From positions 1 through 12,097 of the forward strand of contig DKBS01000178.1 in NCBI GenBank assembly GCA_002451275.1: a DNA stretch of 12,097 bases, in the 5' to 3' direction. The position numbers and the translations under genes are program-made. Position 1 is the first letter of the stretch; every line of letters starts with the position of its first letter. This document shows, one piece after another, positions 6,268 to 12,097 of the stretch. This stretch comes from Planctomycetaceae bacterium UBA6894. GTDB taxonomy: Bacteria > Planctomycetota > Planctomycetia > Gemmatales > Gemmataceae. The notes under the pieces were generated by a model that worked only from the letters and a program-made list of their open reading frames with translations, had not been told where the DNA came from and searched no databases.

Positions 6268-7734
6268 TTAGCGTTCCCAACCCAGCGATTCCAGGAAGCC
6301 CTGCAGCTTGATGCGGGGGATGTTGTAATCCCGCGCCTGGTTGTCAAGTTGGACCATGGCTTCTGAAACCTTGTCATCGGCCTTGGATTTACCCTGGTAG
6401 GGGTCCAGACCTTCCACCACCAGGGCGGTTTTTTCCGAGATGCCCGTGCTGTTGGAGCCGATCTTGAGCGGGTCTGCCTTGTCATTGAAGTCGATATAGG
6501 CATCGACAATCACACCCATGTCCTCGAGCCGTTTGACGATCTCCAGAGTGTTGTCCACATCGCCGCCCTTCAGATACATGCGGCCCCGGAGCACCACATG
6601 CTTGCGCTGGGCGATCGACTTGCGCATGTTGGGGCTCCACACCGGGTTGTTCAAATGGTCTTCCTGGCGGATGGGGTTGCTGCCGGCGTCATCCAGTTGG
6701 GTGACCTGGGCGAGGGCAAGTTTTCCTTCCACCACGCGGATAACCTCGATCTTTCCCTTGGATTTGGGCTCGGGCAGTCCGTTGTCCTGGTTGCCATGCA
6801 CAAAGAAGTAGTCGCCGGGGCGAACATCGGCATCGGCGCCCAGGTTGATGTAGACCAGACGAGGATCCTTCTCAATCTTCACCACTTTCCAGCCGGTGGG
6901 GGTCATCAAGGTAGCGCTGGTGAGGGTGTTTTTCAGACGGTCCAACTCGCGTCGCTGCTCCGCCAGACCCTTGCGGAGATTGGAGATTTCAGTGTCCTTG
7001 CGGGCCTCGGCCTCTTTCAGGGCCTCCGCAGAGATGGCGTCGAGCTTGGCGAGCATATCCTTGCGGTTGCTGTCGGAGGAGTTTTTCTCGGCGGCCTGCA
7101 GATCGGTGACCACCTTCCGGAAGTTGAGGAAGTCTTCCTGCGTTTTCTTCTGGGCGGCCTCAGCTTTGGCCAACTTTTCATCGTTTAGCTTTTTCTCTGA
7201 CTCGAAATTGCCGCGCAGGTCGGCCAGGGCCTTGTCATGGTCGGCCCGCTGCTTTTGCAGTCCTGATTCGTACAGCCGTTTCATGTTCAGGGAGTTTTCC
7301 GCCACCTTCATGAAGGGGGTGGTGACGGTGCCATCGCCGCGGAGGATCTTTTCAGGTGCCCCGGCTGCGTTCACCCCCTGGGTGTTTTCAATCTCCGCCA
7401 AGGCCTCCTCAAGTCCCGCCACACCCTTGCCGGCCCAACCGGCCTTGTCGCGGATGACCTGCCGGTCGCCAGGGATTTCCATCTTGTCGCCGGCATCGAT
7501 AGGGAGGTCTTTGTTTGTTATATATTTGTATAGAAGCTGCGCCTCTGCGGCATAAAGGCGCTTGCGGTCATCAGAGTCCTTTTTCTTGATTTCCGCATCT
7601 TTTGCAGCATCAATATGCTTTTTTTGCTCGGCGAAGCCCATGTAGGTGGAAACACCCAGGCCCAGTGTGGACAGGATGAAGAACACCAGGGTGATCACCA
7701 GGCCAGTGTTTGATTCCTTGGGGCTCTTCGCCAT
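6268..7734 (-). CDS. Membrane-anchored coiled-coil protein with C-terminal BRCT-like domain
   Basis: I do not recognise a named family for this 488-residue protein. It has a short basic N-terminus, one membrane helix (about 11-34, VITLVFFILSTLGLGVSTYM), then a charged helical region. A long Lys/Glu/Ala-rich coiled coil spans about 145-272, followed by a beta-rich segment (about 282-362). That segment, with VVKIEKDPRLVYINLGAD and DVRPGDYFFVHG, resembles small beta-barrels of the kind seen in FlgT-C-like domains. The last 110 residues (about 377-487) read like a BRCT fold: strand KHVVLRGRM, helix TLEIVKRLEDMG, strand VIVDAYID, then GISEKTALVVEGLDP, QARDYNIPRIKLQ and a closing helix FLESLG. The BRCT call is by pattern only. 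The start was set at 7734 because AGGAG lies 6 bases upstream (7741-7745) and the membrane helix follows directly; the same frame stays open up to an ATG at 7875, which would add 47 residues of no recognisable character. Topology suggests an inner-membrane anchor, but the side is not determined. The gene stands alone between polA (divergent) and a terminator. Confidence 0.85.
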   Translation of the reverse strand: MAKSPKESNTGLVITLVFFILSTLGLGVSTYMGFAEQKKHIDAAKDAEIKKKDSDDRKRLYAAEAQLLYKYITNKDLPIDAGDKMEIPGDRQVIRDKAGWAGKGVAGLEEALAEIENTQGVNAAGAPEKILRGDGTVTTPFMKVAENSLNMKRLYESGLQKQRADHDKALADLRGNFESEKKLNDEKLAKAEAAQKKTQEDFLNFRKVVTDLQAAEKNSSDSNRKDMLAKLDAISAEALKEAEARKDTEISNLRKGLAEQRRELDRLKNTLTSATLMTPTGWKVVKIEKDPRLVYINLGADADVRPGDYFFVHGNQDNGLPEPKSKGKIEVIRVVEGKLALAQVTQLDDAGSNPIRQEDHLNNPVWSPNMRKSIAQRKHVVLRGRMYLKGGDVDNTLEIVKRLEDMGVIVDAYIDFNDKADPLKIGSNSTGISEKTALVVEGLDPYQGKSKADDKVSEAMVQLDNQARDYNIPRIKLQGFLESLGWER

Positions 7735-7748
7735 GGTCAACTCCTGCC

Positions 7749-7775
7749 CTTTTGATTCGGGCCCTGCGCCAAAAG
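7749..7775 (-). other. Inverted repeat in the leader of the coiled-coil gene
   Basis: CTTTTG (7749-7754) and CAAAAG (7770-7775) form a 6-bp inverted repeat with a 15-base G+C-rich spacer, ending 4 bases before the AGGAG ribosome binding site. It could form a weak mRNA hairpin or be an operator; chance occurrence is not excluded. Confidence 0.25.
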
Positions 7776-7921
7776 TCTCGGCAACGGCGCTCCCACTCCA
7801 ATGCTCCAGATGAAATTTAGTCCACCACCGGGGTGAGTCCACCTTTCCGACCAGCGATCCGAAAGGACTTGCCATCTTTGACCGTCACAAGTGGCACAAA
7901 CGGCATGCGGCGCACCAGAAA

Positions 7922-7979
7922 GGGGGGCAAACTGATACATTCTACCTTTGCAGAAGCCCGCCGGTTCGATCCGGCCCCC
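7922..7979 (+). other. Possible structured (tRNA-like) leader upstream of polA
   Basis: Within 58 bases, three stems can form in tRNA-like order. A closing G-run (7922-7927) can pair with the C-run 7976-7979. A small hairpin TTCT/AGAA lies at 7940-7943 with 7952-7955. A T-arm-like hairpin GCCGG-TTCGAT-CCGGC lies at 7960-7975. The element ends 32 bases before the polA start codon. The D-arm is absent and the T-loop-like part is one base short, so it is not a functional tRNA. It may be a remnant, an mRNA structure, or coincidence in G+C-rich DNA. Confidence 0.25.
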
Positions 7980-8011
7980 GCAATTCCCGCCACGCGAACC
8001 TCCTGAACGCC

Positions 8012-10963
8012 ATGGATCAGCCCTCTACCAGCCAGCCAAACGCCACCTCCATCCTTTCCCCTTCTGGGGAATCCCTGGTGGTAGTGGACACCTACTCCCT
8101 GTTGTTCCAGGTGTTCCACGCACTGCCCCCGATGACAAGTGCCACCGGACAGCCCACCAATGCCCTATTTGGCATGGCTCGGGATCTGGTGGCTTTGCGA
8201 TCGAGGAATCCCACCTACCTGGTGTGTGCGGTGGATTTGGGCGGGCCTACCTTCCGCCATGGTTTGTACCCGGATTACAAGTCGCACCGCCCGCCCATGC
8301 CGCCTGATCTGGCGGCCCAGATCCCTTGGCTGGAGAAACTGATGGATGCCTTGGCCATTCCCCGTCTGGCGGTGGAAGGCTATGAGGCGGATGACATTCT
8401 CGCCACGCTTGCCTCCGCAGCCGACCGCAAGGGTTTGGATACGCTCCTGTGCACCTCGGACAAGGATTGCCGCCAGCTTCTGGGGCCGCATGTGCGGTTG
8501 TACAACCTGCGCAAAGATTCCTTCTACACGGCCGTGGAGTTGCAGGCGGACTGGGGGGTGCGGCCCGACCAAGTCATCGATCTGCAAGCCTTGGTTGGCG
8601 ATACCGCCGACCATGTACCAGGAGCACCCGGGGTGGGGCCCAAGACCGCGCAAAAATGGCTGGAGGAGTTTGGCAGCCTGGAGGGACTGCATGCCAATCT
8701 GGACAAGGTGCCGGGCAAAAAGGGCCAGGTGCTTAAGGACAACTGGGGCAAGGTGGAGTTGAGTCGCAAGCTGGTGCGGTTGGAGACTGGGGTTCCCATG
8801 GCTCTTGATTGGGAGGCTTGGAAGCTGCGGCAACCGGATGCCGCAACCGCCCATGGCCTGTTCAAGGACCTGGGTTTCCGCTCGCTGGCCGCCCAATTTG
8901 ATCCCGCCGGCAAAGATGGGGGTGCCAGTCGCTCTCCCGCTCTGGCGGATGGTGCAGCCATGGGAAATGCCCGGGGTAGAGGGCGCAAAGCGGGCAGTGG
9001 ACAGGGCGACTTGTTTGCCGCAATGGGGGCGCCAGCGCCCGGGAATCCCGTCGCGCCGACGCCTGGCGTGGTTGAAGCGATGGACGATGGCTGGGACTAC
9101 TCGGGCTATGAGGCGGTCACCACGCCTGAGGCGTGGGGGTGTTTGCTGGAGAACATGAAAGGCTGGAAACGGTTCGCCTTTGACCTGGAGACCACCAGCC
9201 TGAACCCGCTTGAGGCGAAGATTGTGGGCGTTGCCCTGTGCCGTGAAGCGGGCAAGGCTTTTTATGTGGCCCTCCGGGGCCCATTGGGCCAAACCCGATT
9301 GGATCCGGACACGGTTTTGTCAGACCTGAAGCCCCTTTTTGAGAACGCCGGCATCGAGAAAGTGAATCAGAACATCAAATACGAGTACCTGGTGCTGGCC
9401 GGTCATGGGATTCGCCTGGCGGGGGTGGCCGGGGACCCGATGCTGGCGGATTACTTGTTGCACGCGGGTGAGCGAAGCCACGGGCTGGATGAATTGTCCT
9501 CGCGGTACCTGACCCACCGGATGATTCCGATCACGGAGTTGATAGGCAAGGCTGGGCGTAAACAGCCGCAAAAAAAGATGGATGAAGTGGATGTGGCGCT
9601 GGTTGCTCGGTACGCCTGCGAGGATGCCGACGCAGCCTGGCGGTTGACCGAAAAGCTGGAGGGCCTGCTGGCCAGCGGGGACGAGGGCACCGAGGCGCTG
9701 CCCGGAGTGTACAGGGAATTGGAGGTGCCGCTGATCGGCGTGCTGGCCCGCCTGGAAGCTGAGGGGGTGAAGATCGATATCCCCCGCCTGGAGCAACTGG
9801 GGCGGGAGATGGGGGCTGAACTGCTGGAAATTGAAGGAAAGATTCACGGATTTGTGGGCCGGTCCTTCAACATCCAGTCACTGCCCCAGCTTCGGCAGGT
9901 GCTGTTTGAGGAATTGAAACTGCCGGCCCAAAAACGCACCGGGGTGACAGGCGAGGCCAGCACTGACCAGGAGACGCTGGAGCGCCTGGCCACGCTGGAC
10001 CTGCCCGGCAGCGAGGTGCCGCGGTTGTTGTTGCGGCATCGCCAGGTCAGCAAGCTGAAGGGCACCTATGTGGACGCCCTGCCTGTGTTGGCTGACCGGA
10101 ATGGGCGTATCCATGCCTCCTTCAATCAAACCGTGGCGGCAACCGGCAGGCTTTCGTCGAGCGACCCCAACCTGCAGAATATTCCGGTTCGGCGGGAAAT
10201 GGGTCAGCAGATCCGCCAGGCCTTCATCGCCCGGCCGGGTTGGAGTTTAATCGCCGCCGACTACAGCCAGATCGAGTTGAGGTTGCTGGCTCACCTGAGC
10301 GGCGACGAGGCGCTGCTCAAGGCGTTCACCGACCGGGTGGATGTGCATGCCGCCGTGGCGGCGGAACTGTATGGCGTGTCGCTGGCCCAGGTGGATGATG
10401 CGATGCGCCGCACCGCCAAGATGGTGAACTTCGGCGTGATTTACGGTATCAGCGCGTTTGGGTTGGCGGCGCGCCTGGGAATAGGCCGGAATGAGGCCGC
10501 CGCTTTCATTGACGCGTATTTCGCCCGCTACCCGGCGGTGCTGGATTGGCAGGAGCAGTTGCTGCGGCGGGCGCACATCACGGCAACGGTGCGGACAGTT
10601 CTGGGCCGGATTCGCAGGATCGAGGGCGTGCGCGCGGATTCGACCTACAAGCAACGCAACCAGCCCGAGCGCGAGGCGATCAACATGGAGGTGCAGGGTT
10701 CCGCCGCCGACCTCATCAAGCTGGCCATGCTGGAAGTGGACCGGATGCTGCCGGCGGAGGGCTTCCAAGGGCGGATGGTGCTGCAGATCCATGATGAACT
10801 GGTGGTGGAGGCGCCGGAGGCCGAGGTGGGGCGCATCGCAAGGCGTCTGCGTGACTGCATGGTGGGGGCGCTGTCGGCCCGGGTGAACCTGAAAGTGCCT
10901 TTGGAAGTGGATGTGGCCACCGGGCCCAACTGGTTGGATGTGCGGGAGGTCGGTTTTGAGTGA
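8012..10963 (+). CDS. polA: DNA polymerase I
   Basis: This 983-residue protein has all three PolA domains and does gap filling, primer removal and repair synthesis. The 5' nuclease (about 20-295) shows VVVDTYSLLFQVFHALPP with D26, GYEADDIL (124-130), TSDKD (148-152) and GDTADHVPGAPGVGPKTA (196-213). A low-complexity linker (about 297-360) contains QGDLF (331-335), a possible sliding-clamp contact. The 3'-5' exonuclease (about 370-550) has Exo I FDLET (D391, E393) and Exo III YACED (Y534, D538), but Exo II reads NIKYE with E458 where E. coli has D424. The polymerase has TGRLSSSDPNLQNIPVR (711-727), motif A DYSQIELR (D750), the O-helix R799-K803-F807-Y811 (Phe as in E. coli, fitting normal dNTP use) and motif C QIHDE (D928). 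It is longer than the E. coli enzyme (928), mostly in the linker. There is no clear Shine-Dalgarno before the ATG, and no better start is seen. coaE follows with an 8-nt overlap. Confidence 0.98.
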   Translation: MDQPSTSQPNATSILSPSGESLVVVDTYSLLFQVFHALPPMTSATGQPTNALFGMARDLVALRSRNPTYLVCAVDLGGPTFRHGLYPDYKSHRPPMPPDLAAQIPWLEKLMDALAIPRLAVEGYEADDILATLASAADRKGLDTLLCTSDKDCRQLLGPHVRLYNLRKDSFYTAVELQADWGVRPDQVIDLQALVGDTADHVPGAPGVGPKTAQKWLEEFGSLEGLHANLDKVPGKKGQVLKDNWGKVELSRKLVRLETGVPMALDWEAWKLRQPDAATAHGLFKDLGFRSLAAQFDPAGKDGGASRSPALADGAAMGNARGRGRKAGSGQGDLFAAMGAPAPGNPVAPTPGVVEAMDDGWDYSGYEAVTTPEAWGCLLENMKGWKRFAFDLETTSLNPLEAKIVGVALCREAGKAFYVALRGPLGQTRLDPDTVLSDLKPLFENAGIEKVNQNIKYEYLVLAGHGIRLAGVAGDPMLADYLLHAGERSHGLDELSSRYLTHRMIPITELIGKAGRKQPQKKMDEVDVALVARYACEDADAAWRLTEKLEGLLASGDEGTEALPGVYRELEVPLIGVLARLEAEGVKIDIPRLEQLGREMGAELLEIEGKIHGFVGRSFNIQSLPQLRQVLFEELKLPAQKRTGVTGEASTDQETLERLATLDLPGSEVPRLLLRHRQVSKLKGTYVDALPVLADRNGRIHASFNQTVAATGRLSSSDPNLQNIPVRREMGQQIRQAFIARPGWSLIAADYSQIELRLLAHLSGDEALLKAFTDRVDVHAAVAAELYGVSLAQVDDAMRRTAKMVNFGVIYGISAFGLAARLGIGRNEAAAFIDAYFARYPAVLDWQEQLLRRAHITATVRTVLGRIRRIEGVRADSTYKQRNQPEREAINMEVQGSAADLIKLAMLEVDRMLPAEGFQGRMVLQIHDELVVEAPEAEVGRIARRLRDCMVGALSARVNLKVPLEVDVATGPNWLDVREVGFE

Positions 10964-11624
10964 GGCTGCCGACAGGCTTTTTGTTCGTCTGAGCGTCCCC
11001 TTGGTGGGGGTGGTCGGTGGGATTGGGAGCGGCAAAAGCCAGGTGGCCCGGATGCTAGCCCAGGCTGGCGGCACCGAGGCGGTGGATGCCGACCTGATCG
11101 GCCATGCCGCCTTGCGCCAGCCGGAATTGCAGGCGGAGGTTTTGCAGAGTCTGGGGGATGGCAGCCCCGAGGGAGGCATTTTGGGCGCGGATGGCGAGAT
11201 AGACCGCAAGCGTTTAGGGGCCGTGGTTTTTGCGGATCCGGCCAAACTGAAAATGTTGCAAAAAATCACCCACCCGTGGATCCGCAAGCAAACGGTTGCC
11301 GCCCTGAAGCTGGAATCTCAAAAGCCCGGAGCCCGGTGGGTGGTGCTGGATGCCTCGGTTTTACTGGAATCGGGGTGGAAGCCCACGTTGGACAGGGTGA
11401 TTTATGTGGACGCTCCCGATGCGGTGCGGCTTGCCCGGGTTCTCGGCCGGCCGGGCTGGACCGAGGAAATGTGGAAATCCCGTGAAAAGGCGCAGCTCCC
11501 CTTGACCAATAAGCGGCGCATGTCCGATGATGCAATCAACAATTCCGCTGATTTGGGTGCCCTTGGCAAGCAAGTCTCGTATATTATCAAGGTGTTGGAG
11601 TCGCTTGGCTCCAATCCCGCCTAG
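10956..11624 (+). CDS. coaE: Dephospho-CoA kinase
   Basis: This is the last enzyme of coenzyme A synthesis, an ATP-dependent phosphorylation of dephospho-CoA in the cytosol. With the TTG start the protein has 222 residues, close to the family's usual 200-220. It shows the P-loop GGIGSGKSQ (21-29), DADLIGH (44-50), the ITHPWIR block (104-110), LDASVLLESGW (131-141) at the usual LLFE position, the VIYVDAP strand (148-154) and the lid-like RVLGRPGWTEE with REKAQLPLTNKRRMSDDAINNS further on. The TTG at 10956 was chosen because GGGAGG (10944-10949) sits 6 bases upstream and because an ATG at 10911 would add a meaningless extension lying inside polA. The start overlaps the polA TGA by 8 nt, so translation is probably coupled to polA. 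It ends with tandem TAG TAG. Confidence 0.95.
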   Translation: MSEAADRLFVRLSVPLVGVVGGIGSGKSQVARMLAQAGGTEAVDADLIGHAALRQPELQAEVLQSLGDGSPEGGILGADGEIDRKRLGAVVFADPAKLKMLQKITHPWIRKQTVAALKLESQKPGARWVVLDASVLLESGWKPTLDRVIYVDAPDAVRLARVLGRPGWTEEMWKSREKAQLPLTNKRRMSDDAINNSADLGALGKQVSYIIKVLESLGSNPA

Positions 11625-11717
11625 TAGGCCGTTTTCACGGCAGGTAGCAATGAAGAGTTGATCCCGTTACCGCAGGCATTCCGTGTTCTGTTCCGATTTC
11701 GCTGACGCAATTCGAAG

Positions 11718-11745
11718 CAACGCCCCTCCCCGGGTTGGTTTTTTT
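11718..11745 (+). terminator. Weak candidate terminator or attenuator after coaE
   Basis: A bulged 6-bp stem (11718-11721 and 11723-11724 with 11732-11737) with a C-rich loop is followed by GTTTTTTT, a run of seven T (11739-11745). It lies 94 bases after the coaE stop and 63 bases before the next gene. It could end the polA-coaE transcript or attenuate the downstream gene. The stem is short, so this is tentative. Confidence 0.35.
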
Positions 11746-11808
11746 GGAAGCATCACGCCGGCAAGCACCTTCACCGACTTGCAGCGTCGATCAGGAAAAT
11801 AAGTGACG

Positions 11809-12097
11809 ATGGAAGGAATCGAGTCCCCTCAAAACTCCGCATCCGATTCGGGTGCGCCAGAGGCTCCCAAGCCCCGACGCGGTCGTCCCCGCAAGGAGTC
11901 AGTGGAGGGTGAGGGCAAGGCTGAACCAGCCAAGAAAGCCCCGAAGGCTGGTCGCAAGACCGCCGCGGCAAAGTCTGAATTGGCTGAATCCGCCAAATCC
12001 ACACCCAAAAAGGCGGTCGTGAAGGCGGAACCCGATCCGGTCGCCGAAGATGACATTGATGATCTGGTCTTCACCAAACCTGGAGCGGTGAAAAACC
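11809..12097 (+). CDS. rho: Probable transcription termination factor Rho, N-terminal extension (3' end outside window)
   Basis: Only the first 96 codons are present. They encode a low-complexity Lys/Ala/Pro/Glu-rich segment with an AT-hook-like KPRRGRPRK (21-29), alternating basic repeats (AKKAPKAGRK, STPKKAVVK) and then an acidic patch with VAEDDIDDLVF (78-88). No catalytic domain lies within the window, so identity rests on context. In Chlamydia, polA, coaE and rho are neighbours, and Rho of several phyla carries a long basic disordered N-terminus before its RNA-binding domain. Other basic-tailed nucleic-acid-binding proteins are not excluded. Start choice is uncertain: a GTG at 11803, in frame and directly after an in-frame TAA, has AGGA 6 bases upstream (11793-11796), whereas the ATG at 11809 has the same element 12 bases away. 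The GTG start would add Met-Thr. A 184-bp gap to coaE suggests it may have its own promoter or leader. Confidence 0.65.
   Translation, partial: MEGIESPQNSASDSGAPEAPKPRRGRPRKESVEGEGKAEPAKKAPKAGRKTAAAKSELAESAKSTPKKAVVKAEPDPVAEDDIDDLVFTKPGAVKN

Noticed and set aside
7735..7875. 47-codon N-terminal extension of the coiled-coil protein (start at 7875)
   Set aside because: The internal ATG at 7734 has an ideal AGGAG at 6 bases and is directly followed by the membrane helix; the extension has no protein-like character.
8165..9292. 375-residue minus-strand frame opposite polA
   Set aside because: It lies wholly inside the polA 5' nuclease and linker coding region and has no recognisable motif.
10247..11287. 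346-residue minus-strand frame across the polA-coaE junction
   Set aside because: It is antisense to polymerase motifs A to C and the CoaE P-loop; no plausible start signal or domain.

Overview
The window is most likely a piece of a Planctomycetota chromosome, or at least of the PVC group. Three things point there. The first is a DUF1501 protein next to a giant PSCyt1/DUF1549/DUF1553 cytochrome-type protein, families that are massively expanded in Planctomycetota and Verrucomicrobiota. The second is the gene order polA-coaE-(probable rho), which I recall from Chlamydia as well. The third is a high-G+C, Tat/Sec-exported protein repertoire. The assignment to Planctomycetota rather than Verrucomicrobiota is inference. 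No phage, IS element, CRISPR array or integrase is visible.

Layout. (1) Positions 1-657, minus strand: the 5' part of a HEAT-repeat protein gene that runs off the left edge. Parts of it are clearly less G+C-rich than its neighbours. (2) Positions 846-5920, minus strand: a tight three-gene operon transcribed right to left. It consists of an RDD-family membrane protein, a 1038-residue secreted multidomain cytochrome-like protein (ATGA overlap with the RDD gene), and a DUF1501 protein 6 nt further on. (3) Positions 6085-6157, minus strand: tRNA-Thr(CGT) with a plausible promoter of its own, just behind a strong hairpin terminator at 6204-6229. (4) Positions 6268-7734, minus strand: a membrane-anchored coiled-coil protein with a beta-barrel-like middle region and a C-terminal segment that reads like a BRCT domain. 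(5) Positions 7735-8011: a 277-bp divergent intergenic region with a possible structured leader for polA. (6) Positions 8012-12097, plus strand: polA (DNA polymerase I, all three domains), coaE (TTG start overlapping the polA stop), then the first 96 codons of a Lys/Ala/Pro-rich protein that is most likely the N-terminal extension of transcription terminator Rho.

How the genes fit together. The right half is housekeeping: DNA repair and replication, the last step of CoA synthesis, and transcription termination. The RDD/PSCyt/DUF1501 operon codes for an envelope system of unknown biochemical role; the coupled reading frames argue that the three products are made together. The best candidate for something little described is the inner-membrane coiled-coil protein with the BRCT-like tail. 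Two details of PolA are also worth checking: a Glu in place of the expected Exo II Asp, and a QxDLF clamp-type motif in the interdomain linker. No stretch longer than about 280 bases is without a gene.
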